Source of the DNA: Mesodorylaimus sp. YZB2_4
Lineage: Eukaryota > Nematoda > Enoplea > Dorylaimida > Dorylaimidae
Assembly: GCA_030248295.1 (NCBI GenBank)
Contig: JASANH010000895.1
Coordinates: 1-64,000 of the forward strand
Direction: 5' to 3'
DNA: 64,000 bases
This document shows, piece after piece, positions 26,168-38,400 of this stretch; the stretch's first letter is position 1; each line of letters begins with the position of its first letter. The notes beneath the pieces are model-generated. The model did no database searches, was not told where the DNA came from, and saw only the letters and a program-made list of their open reading frames with translations. The translations under genes and the position numbers were made by a program.

Positions 26168-28126
26168 GTTTGCCGAGTATGGGAAAAACAGTTTCGAGAG
26201 GGATATAGGGCCAGTCGGGCCAAGTACACGGCCACAACGCAATGGTGTGATTGGGCCAACGGTGGGAGTGGGAGAAAGCCGATTTTCTTATCCAACGCTG
26301 GACACCGTTTAAAGCAAAGCCGACACTGGTCTATGGGAAAGGAGAAAGCGAAAAGGCCCGTCAGCCTCGGCTTGTATCCTACGGTATTATGCCCCCGCAA
26401 TAAGACAAAAATGGACGGAAACCTTAACCGATTGTCTCAACGGCTGACGCTGGTTCTAATTTTTCCCACGCTACAATCGTTTCTAGCTTGGACAAACATG
26501 ACGAGCGCAGCCCGAAGGCACCTTAAAATGCCCGCCTTCGAGACGTTCATCTCGCTACCTCGAAATATTGATGCCCAACATCTGGAAAACGAAACCAAAG
26601 TTCCCACGAACAAAATTCATTTCGACCAGGGCATAAAGGCCGAAAAGGACGCGGGCGATGCTGCTTCGACAGCACTACAAAAACTCGCAAATGGTTTTGC
26701 TAGCGTTCAATGCAAATTGACCATTTCACAAAACTATTTCGCCCTACTCTCACAATCTATACGCCAAGGATTACTGTAGCCCGTTTCCTCGCTCCCTCTC
26801 CAGACAACTATCACAGACACCAGAGCCAACTTAGAAGCTACACCGTGCCATCATACTTTGTGATGCGACGAGTGAACATGTCCCCGCCTAACTTATGGAT
26901 TCATCGAACATGACTGCTCTCAGCCCCCCAAATTGCGCGAGCTCATTATCGCCAGATGTTCAAGCACTTATGCACATTGAGTCATCAGTGTCCATTTGCC
27001 GATAGCTGACACAGCAAAGAACGATTGAAAAAATCTCGCGTTACGCTTGCTCGCTTTTCCTATCCTAAGTCCTAACATGCTTTCGAGACATCGACGATCG
27101 GCGACCAGATGACGCTTCGATAAAAACCTTCTAACATTTGATTTTGTGCATTTAGATTTCAAGACTGCGTCCTTACGAATAGGCAAACCATCGACGCCAC
27201 GATATCGCATTGGTGCGAAACACAACAAGTCTCCCACGCTCAGGCTCAGCTAAGCTTTCCCAACCAATACTCGTATTTCATTCTTCAACTCGAATGAGTA
27301 CCGCATAAACGCCGACCATTTTCAAAGTCAGTTTACCCAAACTTATCGATGACACTAGTAAATCTAGTTTTTTTAATCTAGACAAGAGTGTGACAAAATT
27401 CTCGTAATCCATTTGTCATTGCAGACGACCTAAACTATTTTAGTGCGCACACTGTACTCGAAAGTAGTTAAACATCGGTGAACGCTCTAGTGAGCCCTCC
27501 GAGGTTGACGATTGACGAGTCGCGTCGTGGGGAGAGAACTGTGGGAATTTCTCACGCTACCGGTTGGGAGCGGCGGGGACGACCGGTTGCTCGTCCCTTC
27601 ATTCTATGCGCATACCAAAGGCTGGCTATTATAACATTGGTGAATACCATCTAGATCGGACACCGAGCGAGGCCACGAACGGATTACCCGTCGACCGAGA
27701 CCTTCCGAAAAAGAACCACTCAACGCTCACGTTCATACGCCATTCAATAAACACTGACCAGTCCAACTAATGCCCAGGCGACCCGGCGCCCACGGCTGTC
27801 GTCGTAACGGCAGCACAGAGACACAGACGAGGAAAGGTAACGTCAACATCAAAGTTCGTTCACATGCACCTCTATTCAGATAAGCCGACCCCCTCGAATC
27901 GACTGTTCAGTGAGAAAGCCAATAAAAAGAACTCCACTCTTTTCCCACACTCAGCAGGAAATGCGCAATAAAAACGTGACGACCTGATCAAAAACAAACC
28001 GAATCGAAAAGGGGTCCTGCACTCGCTTTTGCGGGCGGATGGTGCACCCCCGCGCGCCCCGGCCTAATATGCAAATTATGCTAATTCTAACTTATTACCC
28101 AATCCACCCTCGACAATAGAACTTAC
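26168..28126. other. Upstream/intronic region of CSL
   Basis: No conserved exon recognised. If the exon at 28127-28683 belongs to CSL, this is its first intron and contains the promoter of the shorter form just above 26167. Confidence 0.4.
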
Positions 28127-28683
28127 CATCATTGTCTATGGCGAATGGACGGCACCGTTTTTCCAGTGTTTGCCGACTGGAGTTGTTGTTCGGAGCGTTG
28201 GCGTCGTGAAGAACGGAAGGCGAAGTAGCGTCCTCATTGGGGGCCCGTTGTTGATTATCGTTATTGGCATGAGTGAGATGACCGGCCAAGGAAGATCGCG
28301 CGTGCACTTGGGGCTGTTGCGTAATCGAAGACAAGCGAGGACGTTTAACATCCGGTGGCGAGCAGTGTTCTTGCTGAAGAGATATGCGTTGCTGCTGCTG
28401 GTGTTGCGAGGCACGGTGCTGGGCATAAAGTGCCGACAACTGTTGCTGGTGAGCAGCAGCTTGGTAATTGAACGAATTAACATCAATGTGATTGAAAGAG
28501 AGACCAGCGCTTTGATTGCTCAATGGCGGGGCATAGAAATTGTCCGCGATCAATTGCTGCAATTGTTGTTGATGCATTTGATCCATACTACTGGCCGCCA
28601 TCGGAAAATGTAAAGGCATTGATGCAGCTGCCGCCGCTGCCGCTATGAAAATTGGAAGACACTGTTGGCGCCGCTCGTATTCC
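28127..28683 (-). CDS. Putative alternative first coding exon of CSL
   Basis: An open exon bounded by an acceptor-like TTTTAG at about 28684 and a strong donor G|GTAAGT at 28126. It reads from MPLHFPMAASS (ATG 28619) through Gln-rich blocks (MHQQQLQQL, HQQQQRISLQQ) and a basic stretch KRPRL to FAIDNDG. The frame is open back to the acceptor. It ends in phase 1, the same phase as CSL exon 1 at 25660, so it could splice directly to the CSL exon at 25606 in frame. Strand, composition and phase all fit an alternative N-terminus, but this is inference: it could also belong to another gene. Confidence 0.45.
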
Positions 28684-30550
28684 TAAAACGAAAACAGGCT
28701 GTTACTGGTAGAAATACAAGCCCAGAAAGGGCCGCACGGTCTCGCAATGCGCAGACGAGCGGGACAAGCAATCTCAAACCAGACTAGACGGAAAAAAAGT
28801 CCAAACAAAACCACCAAGACAAACCTCGGTGTCGATTTCGATTTTCGGATCTTTCATCATCATTTATGCAACTTTTAGGTGAACAAGTTGGAATGAGATG
28901 GCAGTGGCGAGTCGAGGCAAGGCGAAGAGAGGAATGATCGGTGCTAATCGGGACAATGCAATAGCTCGATAGCCGCTTTCCTAGAGAACTGGCCCCGCGG
29001 GAAATGAAGGCCGCACCCTCGCTCAAGTCGCCCTGTTCAAACAAGTCTGGTCCAGCAGAGTGGGAAAGGTGTCAATTCGCTCCACGCTGCCTGGTTGCCG
29101 TCGAACCGCCGAAAAACTCGTCGCACGGTGAGAAAATGCTTTGGCCGTCCAATCGCGACTGATCAGCTGACCCTCCGCCACCCTCGCCGTCACAGCACAT
29201 CGCAATCGTACGGGCATAGAAAAGGCGCGGCGTGGGAACGGCAGCATTCAAGTCATCGTGAGAACGACATCGGCGTCGCCCTCTCACCCACCACGAACGA
29301 GCCCGTAGACGCTTTCCTCCTCCGCCCTCCCTTGTACACAATCCGTGCGTGTACAGCAGCCCCGACGCTATGGCATAAAAGATCGTAAAAAACTGCCAGA
29401 AAAGACAGATGGATCCAACGACGCCGTCACGGCCCGAGTTGACATAAAAGCCAACCATCGGAAAAGGCTGTCCCCATACAATGTACGCCATGGGAACATA
29501 TCGGCTAACGGCATCGAACCAGCGCCTGGGAAAACCACTGATTACCGCACAAGTCGAAACCGAAACCAATACACACCATTCACGTAATCAAAAGCCATTG
29601 CACTATTCAACAGCCATGGGAAACTAGCCCGAATGCAAAATGCGCGCACTCAGCACAATAGACTCCTCTTCCACCCGACTCACAAACCCTATCGGTCCAT
29701 CGTTCTCAAAAAGAGCATCCCTGCCAAGACTCGACGAATGAGAGCTCTTCAATTTACCTATCTATGTGTCGGTCGAACGAGTAAAATCTGCAAGTCAACG
29801 CAAATCAAACACAACAAACATAAACAGCCGCATGAGACTAGAAATATCGATTCCACTCCCAATCCACCACGTAGACCTCCGACTCTCAGATTTAGATAAG
29901 AAAGCTATAAGAAGCCAATGCCGAGCGAAATAGCCTATACCTAATGAACATACCACGATTCTTCACCGAATTCGCACATCAACTTTGTTCACGTCACTTC
30001 AATCAAAGAAACCACAAAAATCTCGAAATGATGTCTTACGAGAAGAAGCATCTGCGTCAATAACAGGTTACCTGAATCCCATTTTTTCGGGACCTTTCAT
30101 CACAAGTGAAATTTTCTCGTAAATTTCACGTTTCTCAAAAAATTTGTTTGTGTTTGCTAATCTGCACAAAGACGGAGACGCGCACACGTCTCCGTTTATT
30201 TGTTATAAAGTGCCTAAGCGCGGCAATTTTAAAACTGAATAAGCTTATGGTACAGCGAATCAAAAGGACTTTTATCCATTTCATTTCATCCCTAAATGAC
30301 CCCAACCCCAAGACTTCCACGGTTCGATCATAGCGTTCCGGAATTATCGTCCATTGATTATATCACAACCGACTATGTGTGGCTGCTTTCGCTGTAACGC
30401 AGCGCGAATGAATCACAGCGCTATAAAAAAGTGATGCGCAGGTATGCAGCGATTTTTGTTATAGCTTCAGACAACGTTGTCTGCTAGCAGATCGTGCTTT
30501 TCTTCAACTTCGTTGGATCAAAGATCGATATTCTTGTTTCTAGATCGAAA
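28684..30550. other. Intergenic region between CSL and RFT1
   Basis: Frames up to 165 codons on the minus strand (29072-29569) show no domain and overlap plus-strand frames of similar length, so they are not called. The RFT1 promoter should lie immediately before 30551. Confidence 0.4.
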
Positions 30551-33500
30551 ATGAACGCGGTGTCGGGTCTTGCCCATTCTGCTGCTTATAATGTTTTGGT
30601 GCAGGTAAGGCGAGTTGGAAATCCGTAAAGTGTCTCCTCCATTCTGTCCAACCCTTAGAGCAGGCCTAGTTTTGATCGTCTCACTCTTTGAACTCTAGTG
30701 TGTCGACACACTTCACCCCCTCTACCCCCCCCCCACCCCCACCACCCCCACCAACATCCCCCCCCCCAACCCCTTTCCTCACCTTCTATCCCCCGCCCTT
30801 TCCCTCCCTCTTTCTACTTTTTTCTCCACCTCAAATCCCCTACCCCAAACCCCTCTCTTTCTTGTTTCCCTCTCTACCTTCCCACACTTTCCCTCTTCTC
30901 CCCCTTCTACTGCCCCACCTAATTCTTTTCACTTTTACCGTTGTGACTGCTCTTTTATTCAGTTTCTTGCTGTTTCAGCTCTCATTTCGTATTTCCACAT
31001 TCGTGCTGAATGGCGTACTGTTGCGCTACATCACTCGCGACTTGCTGGGCATCGTGAATGTGAGGTAATGCTCACCTTTGTTCAACTTGATAGTGAGCTC
31101 GTATTTTGCCATTATTGCAGGTTGATGCTATTCTACACCACTGTTTCATTCTTCGTTCGTGAACCGTTTCGCAAATCGTGCATCTCGGCGTACGAATCAG
31201 TGGAGGATCATGACAAAGATACCAAACAAAGTCGGGCGAAGAGTCGACGATCGTTCGTGAATGTTTTATGGCTCTGGTAAGCATTCACTGCAGCATCTGA
31301 CGTGTGATTCTTGTGCGCGGTGCTTGTGTTGTTCGCGTGCTACTGCGGAATCGATAATTGAGGGTACTGTTGGTTTCAGTCCATTATTAGCGGTACCCGT
31401 TTGCGGATTGATGAGTTTCGTGTGGACTCGACTCCTCAGTGCACCCGAAGAGAGCGAAGGTGGCATCATGTACTATGATGTTGCTGTATTTTGCTACGCG
31501 GTGGCGCTGTGCATCGAAACGTGGGCCGAGCCATTATTTATTTTTGGACAAATGTTCATGTTTGTAAAATTGAAGGTAAGGCGGAGTCAGTACAGAATGC
31601 ATCCCTGCTTATGCATCTGTTCTTTTAGGCATTTATCGAAGCTTTTTATATCTTCGTCAGGCAAGTACTATTTGCAATATTGATCCTTTGGCGACCTCAG
31701 TGGTCCCTTCTGGCATTCGGGGTGTCCATGGTAAGTTCCTGGAGATGGCATAGAGTTCTTGATGTGATCTCTACGAAGTCTAGCACGTGCCATGTATTGA
31801 CATCGATCTAAGAGTCAGTCAGGAGGCCTACAATCATCCCACCCCAGTTCCCGCTGGTCCTTATTTGCTCCTTCCTTTTCTGCTTGCAGATCGTCTCTTC
31901 TTCCATTTACACCTTCCTCTATTACGTGTACTTCTACGTTATCATACGTCGACAGCAACGCGATCTCGCCCACCGAAGTGTGCCGTTCAATAAGTTTAGC
32001 GATTTCTTTCCGTCGTATGGGGCAGGTGAGTACATACTCTGGGGAGCTTGGGCACTTGGATACCGAGCTCATTGGTCCTGTTTCAGACCCCGTTGACAAA
32101 CATCTCGTTGCATTGGCGTTCAGCTTTTGGAAGCATTCCTTTGTCAAGCAGCTCCTGACAGAAGGTACAATAGGTCGGATCGTCACTAAACAAATCAGGA
32201 ATACAGGCTTTTAGGTGAACGGTACGTCATGACTGTGTTTGACGTATTGAATTTCGCTGATCAGGGTAAGTTTTAAGTTCGATTTATCGACTCCCTGTTT
32301 ATAAAGCAGTGTTATATTCAGGCATTTACGACGTGGTTACGAATCTTGGTTCCTTGGTAGCACGTTGTATTTTCGCACCATTGGAAGAAAGCTCGTATGT
32401 CTACTTTAGTTTGAGTGTCAAGCGAGGTGTGACAGCATCGGATCAAGATCAGGTTTAGATACCGATTTTTTTCAGTGTGTATATTTTGATTAAATTTTGA
32501 TATTTTAGAAAGAATTCCAATTGGCAACCAAGGTTTTGTCGGCTTTGCTGAAATTAGTCAGCCTTATTGGGCTGGTGGTCGTGGCTTTCGGTCTACCATA
32601 CTCGTTCTTGGCCTTGCAGATTTATGGCGGCGAAATTCTTAGTTCTGGCACGGGTAAATATTTTTGTTCGTTTTTTCGACAGGTTTCTAATTGTGGGCAA
32701 TTTTAGGACCAGTCTTACTTCGTTGGTTTTGCGCGTACGTGTCATTGCTAGCAATAAACGGAATCACCGAATGTTTCATGTTCGCTATTATGCGGCATGA
32801 AGATGTGAATAGGTATGGATAGGCACGGTCCAGGGAGCAATTGTAGATTTTCCCGCCCTTTTTTGTAATTTGAATTTTCAAATTTTTATGATCGACATGC
32901 GATGTAGACACCTTCTAGCAAGAGTTTCTTTTTGCTCGTGGTCTTACAATTAGGGGTTGGACAGAACGTATGCAGGCGGGCCTTTACTCTCGTACCCCAT
33001 GTCCACACATGTCCATTTGTCTGCTCTGTGGTTGGCAGGCCACCGACTGTATTATTTTCAGGCACCAGAATTGGCTCCTAGTCTTCTGCGGCGTCTTCTT
33101 GGCTGCTGCACTGTTGTTGACGAGACCATTCGGCAGTGTGGGTTTCATATTGGCTAACTGCATCAATATGCTCTCCCGGATAACGTACAGGTAAGCCTGA
33201 CTAGCTATTTGTGGTGTGGGGCTAATTCGGGATTCGATATTTCAGTTTGGTGTACATTCAACGATATTACCAAAAGTGGGCCGGACTGGGCGTCGAGGGC
33301 AGTCCACTAAAGTCCATGATTCCGTCTACGTCGTTGTCGTTTGTGCTATTCGTCAGTTGGATGTTCACGTCGATTTCTGCGGTAAGTTTGTTTTCTGCGG
33401 GAAGTTACAAGCAGGAATCATGCCGAAGTATTTATCATCGCATTCAAAATCAGGCAAGCAAAAAAGCGGCGAGTCAGTCACCAATCATCAAACAAATCCT

Positions 33501-34825
33501 TTCCTTCCTCTTTATCAGTTTGATCATCCGCCAAATTGTCTCCAGCCTCCCCTTCTGGAACAATCCCTTCCTCTCCCCTTCCCCTTCTTGACACATCTCC
33601 ACAACATTCAATCCTGACCTTTTTTTTAAATCTGGATCGGGTTCGGGAGGGGCGATCCCGACAAGTATCGGAATCCCAAACGAACGCTGCACTGTTATGC
33701 AGGATGCCTTTGGGATTGAGGACTTGTCCTTGCTGTTTTTTAATGTCGGCCCGGGTGTTCTGGCTGTGAATTACACCCATCTTGTCTGATGGTGAGGAGC
33801 ACTGAGATCGGACGTAGCATCCGTTGTAGTGTCCACCTGAATACCAGGCACTGGTCAGTCAAAATCCCAGCAGCATTCGTGCTAGCGATCCATTTAATGG
33901 GGACTGTATCGGGGTGGGCAGGTGACTGGTCAGTTTATTATCCCCCTGGGCCAGACCACTTTGAAATCCTTTATTCCCGCGGGTAAAAAGTGGGGATATA
34001 CCGCTTATCCAGCAGCGGCTGTGCCTGGTGTTACGTGGGCAAGCACGTTGGAATCCTTGCTTCCGCTCTCAATCAAGCGCACCTGAATGCCAGTCCTGAC
34101 TGACAATATCGGCCGATAATTGCGTTACCGGTGATCGGCCGATACCGATAATTGCCTTATCGGTCGGACCTGGCGCGAATAACCAGTACGCCACGACCGG
34201 GCGTTTGTTCGACATGAAGCACTTGACCATCCTGACTGACTGTCATGTCAGCACATGGCATCCGTGCTCGCTTTAGAGGCTCTTTATCTGACGGACATTG
34301 CGCGTATGAACACGCTACACTGTGGTATGGCCTGAAACTGGGGATGGGATGTGCTTGAACAAATCCTGATGTTGTTCAACATCCAGCACCAGTGTCACGT
34401 GTCCCTCAGCCTAATTCTGATGTTGCACGGTACTCTTTCTTGATGCGTAGTCTCTCTGCCGTTTGGGCCCTGCTCTGACAGCGGACCTGGTAACTACAGG
34501 GTCCGGAGGGTCGACCTGTACTCGCCCCAGTAATATGTCTAGTCTCTTGCGGGCGCCACGATATAACTTGACACGAATCTTCGTGTGACTGGCAGGCACG
34601 CAGTGGGAATACAGCACACACGGACGCAGTGAAAACGAGTCCATGACTTGCCTCTTGCCTGTTTAGGTGCTTTTCTGCTGCGATGGATTTTTCAACATTG
34701 TGGCCCATATTGCAGTCGGCGGCGTCTTCCTCGTAGCTACGTTGTGGACCGTCTATGGCAGTGAAGCGGAACTGATTGACTTTGTTGACACTTATATCTT
34801 CAAGGGGAAGCTAAAGAGGTGGTAG
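30551..34825 (+). CDS. RFT1: RFT1, Man5GlcNAc2-PP-dolichol translocation protein, 14 exons
   Basis: Multi-pass ER membrane protein required for the lumenal stage of lipid-linked oligosaccharide assembly in N-glycosylation. Exons: 30551-30604, 30979-31064, 31121-31276, 31380-31575, 31629-31730, 31890-32025, 32087-32164, 32215-32265, 32322-32452, 32509-32653, 32707-32812, 33062-33190, 33246-33381, 34667-34825. All phases join to about 554 residues (human 541). Signature blocks: [58 protein letters not shown]-like [93 protein letters not shown]. Intron 1 contains a C-rich tract. The last intron (1.3 kb) contains a dispersed repeat. Confidence 0.96.
30710..30910 (+). repeat. C/CT-rich low-complexity tract in RFT1 intron 1
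   Basis: Almost purely C, T and A on this strand, with several runs of 8 to 9 C. It directly precedes the long pyrimidine tract of the exon 2 acceptor. The long Pro-rich frames it produces are composition artefacts. Confidence 0.85.
33430..33690 (+). repeat. Dispersed repeat copy in RFT1 last intron
   Basis: Plus-strand copy of the repeat found inverted at 7260-7445. Shared words include GGCAAGCAAAAAAGCGG, CAAACAAATCC and CATCTCCACAACATTCA. This copy is longer because of C/T-rich insertions. It lies wholly inside the intron 33382-34666. Confidence 0.75.
34100..34180. repeat. Cluster of ATCGGCCGAT palindromes
   Basis: In the RFT1 last intron, ATCGGCCGATAATTG and ATCGGCCGATACCGATAATTG occur about 30 bases apart, followed by TTATCGGTCGG. 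The palindromic GATCGGCCGATC core also forms the ends of the MITEs at 41824 and 57346, so this may be a fragment of a related element. Confidence 0.5.
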
Positions 34826-35462
34826 CCACCCTATGCCCAAGTGTATAAGTTCCTGTACTGGTGCAAGTTCTTGTTTTGTGAGGCTGTTGTGTGTGAATGT
34901 GCGGGTTGGTATGGTAGGAATCGAGCTGGTTGCTGTACGTGTGAGAATGGATATGAACAGCATGCATCCTTAGTAAAAAGCTGCATCAGTTGGTAGTGAC
35001 TTTTGATTTCCCGCGCTTATGAGGCGCGCAGTCGCTGTACTTGCGGATCAAAATTACCGTAAGCAATGGCCAGTTTCCTTTGTTTCCTGCTTTGCTTGTT
35101 TCCACTCAAGAAGTTTGGCACCCGCAAGAGTGGGTGAGTCCCGGGTTCTCATTTTCTGGATTGTTTCCAGGTATTCTGATTCATGTGCACTATCATCATC
35201 GTCGAACAGTGATTCAGCTTCCCTGAAAACAAGGATTCAGAAGTTTTGGTGGACCAAGGTTAGTTTTTATTTCGTGCTTTGCTTTTCATACGATGACTGC
35301 TGAACTTCTGACAGAAGTACTGTAACAAATTGCCGTGTGAGCTGATTCTATTGGGTGGCTTTGATTTCAGGATCAGTTTCGCGCGCCGATTTTATCGCTC
35401 ATCAGTCGTCGGAACGAGATTTTGAATCGGTTCATTCTGTACTAGTGTCTAAACAATCGCGA
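34826..35462. promoter_or_regulatory. Intergenic region and likely 5' UTR of plastin
   Basis: RFT1 ends at 34825 and the plastin ATG is at 35463. An acceptor-like GATTTCAG at about 35364-35371 suggests a 5' untranslated exon further upstream. No core promoter motif is clear. Confidence 0.4.
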
Positions 35463-38400
35463 ATGGCTGCCACTAATGGCGCCAGTAAGGCGGGCGAACG
35501 CTTGACGAGTGAACAGATTGAAGAATTGTCGAGTACATTCGATTCGGTAAGTGATCACGCGGCGGGTTGTCCGGTGTGTGCACATTTTTTAGGGCCCTAC
35601 AACATTTTGAAGGGTAGAAAATGTAAAGGAGCTTGCTCATTTTGTGGATCGAACTCCCTAAAATGTTATTTTCAGGAATTTTCAGTGTAGGCCCTTCCTC
35701 GGTGCTCGTGTATTGCATAGGCCGCGGTGAGAGTTGCGCGTGCCTACGTACTGCTAAAAATATCCCGAACAATGATAGCCTGACAATACGCCATGGCTCG
35801 GTCAGACTGACTCACAGTCAGGATATAGAACAGATATGTGTGGAGATTTCGAAGCTTGCTGGTCCGCCATAGTCCCTATTGCGATTGTGGACGCATTATT
35901 CATGCTTGCCCTCGCGAAAATGAGGCGCTTTTAAAAATCGCGAGCATGTCTACTTGTTGAGCTGATGGCCGTGTCAGCCTTTCTACTGACTCGTGCCGTT
36001 CCTTGCTTTTACTCTGACCATGCCCCGCGGAATCGGACCATCACATCTGCTTTGTCAATAATGCTCTTCCTTGCTGTAAGAATTTTCGAGTGCCACGCTT
36101 CGCTGACTCGCTTTGACTCAAATGTTGAAAGAAAAAGATTACACTAGTTTGAGCGCCATGGATTTCAAAACTGGAACAATCTAAAGGGGCCTGAGAATAA
36201 TATTTTTTCGATTCTTACTATTTTTTTATCGAACGGGCAAGATTGGAGGATGCATAGGCATTGTTGAGTTATTTCCACATTTCTTGTGCAATACGAGGAG
36301 TCTGCGACTATTCTCGAGGCTGGTTTTAGGTTAGCGACTACATAAGACACGCAGACAGCAACAGTTGTATCATTGCGTGACATAAGCTCGATGGGGGTGT
36401 CTGGATGCCCAACAGCAGCTGTCCATTCGTACACAACATCTGGTGCCGCTGCGTGGGCGAGTAGTGCAGTGGATCAGCCGTCTGCGTTTGGAAACTAGCA
36501 ATGCCCCGGATTACGAAATACGAGCGAGTAATCATATGCGTTTATTTATGGCCCTATAGGAAGGCCGATGTATATTGTGCTTCATTTAATCGCATTTGTT
36601 TGTTTACTAAGAGGCAGTCATTAGGGGCTGTGTTGACGGCACGGTCACAGTCTGGTGCACTCGTATAACCGCATTCTTTTCGTTCGGTGCGCGAGTATGT
36701 GCAGTATTAATCGTCAGCCCAACAAAACAGGAACTGTTCGACAGACAGTGCCGATAGGTAGCACAGTAGGGCACCTAACAAGGATCATGTGGTATGCACA
36801 GTCTGGGCTTGGAAGAGGAAAACAGGGAAGAGTCGAACCCTCGTCGTTTGAATTGAAGTCTAAGGCGGACTAGGCAAGGCGCAGTGTCTTGTGACTCGTT
36901 CTCAGCACGTTTCGTTTCAGGTTGATGCGAATGGTGATGGTGTAATTCAATTGGTCGAGCTGCAAAAGGCGTTAGACGTCGTTGGTGTGAAGCTGCCGCA
37001 GTACAAAGTTCGAGACTTGATCAGTGAGCACTATCGAGGGTATGGACCGGCCGGTACCTTGTCTGTTGTGGAATTCAGTGAGGTGAGCTGGTTTGGGTTG
37101 TGTTAATTGCTCGCTTTTTGAACTTCGAGTGTAATTGTTTTAGTTGTACTGGAAACTGAAGACTGAATTGGACCCGAAATTCAAAGAGAAGATCAAGCAT
37201 GCACAGAATGTGCAACAAATTCAAGGAATGTCGGAGGCGTCCAATTACGACATCCTGCATACTGTACGCAACGAAGAACAAGTCGCCTTTTCCAATTGGA
37301 TTAATTCGTACGTGAAATGGAGGGGAAATGCTCAAGGGAGCTGGGATATAAATCGTGGTTGCCATTGTAGGAACTTGAGTTCGGACCCCGATCTTGGCAA
37401 TCTGCTGCCGTTAAGCAATCTTGGCGATGATCTGTACGTGAAGGTGGCTGACGGATTGATCATATGGTAAGCATTGGTGAACTTTCAATTTTCTGTGATG
37501 ACCAGAGGAGTTGGTTTTTAGCAAACTGATCAATCTGGCTGTTCCCGAGACGATTGACGAACGAGCCATCAATAAAAAGCAATTGAATCCGTACGCGAGG
37601 ATCGAAAATTTGATTTTGGCTTTGAATTCGGCTCGTGCGATCGGCGTGAACATTGTGAACATCGATGCCGATGATATTATCAAAGGCAAACAGCACTTGG
37701 TGCTTGGTCTGTTGTGGCAGATCATCCGTATCGGCTTGTTTCGCGAGATCAGTTTGGTCCATGTTCCCGGTTTGGTCCGCCTGTTGCAAGAAGGTGAAAC
37801 GCTGTCGGACTTGCAACGTTTGTCGCCCGAACAGATTCTCATTCGTTGGGTCAATTATCATTTGGCCCAGGCCGGTGTGGAACGACGTTTGACTAATTTC
37901 ACCAACGATATTGTGGATTCGGAAATATACACCCATCTGTTAAAGCAGATTGCGCCCCTTGAACGAGGAGTTTCGCTGGATCCGTTGCGAGTCAAGGTGA
38001 GCAGTGATGGCATTGTCCCTGGCGCTAGTGTTCATGTTCAGTGTACTTTCAGGACGATAATGTTCGTCGCGCCGATTCCATGCTCAAAGAGGCGGACAAG
38101 TTGGAGTGTCGTGCCTTCGTGACGCCCAACGATGTGGCCAATGGAGTGTACAAACTGAACTTGGCTTTCGTTGCCAACTTGTTCAATACGTGGCCCGCTT
38201 TGGATCCGCCGCGGCAGGATGAAGTCGGTAGGTGGAGTGATTGGTGTGCGAGTAGGCTGTGGAGTGATGGATTTGACTTTCAAGGTGAGCTTCCTGTTGT
38301 GGAATTGGAAGAAATGGAGGAGGAAACTCGGGAAGAGAGGACTTACAGGAACTGGATGAATTCGATTGGTGCGGACCCGTTTGTGAATTGGTTGTACTCT

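Noticed and set aside
29072..29569. Minus-strand frame of 165 codons upstream of CSL
   Set aside because: No domain, no splice-site support, and overlapping plus-strand frames of similar quality.
30688..31068. Pro-rich plus frame of 126 codons
   Set aside because: Composition artefact of the C/T-rich tract in RFT1 intron 1, running into real exon 2 by chance.
36825..36880. tRNA-like B-box (GGTTCGACTC on the minus strand)
   Set aside because: The T-arm pairs poorly, and no acceptor stem, D-arm or anticodon arm could be folded around it. A tRNA-derived SINE fragment is possible but unsupported.
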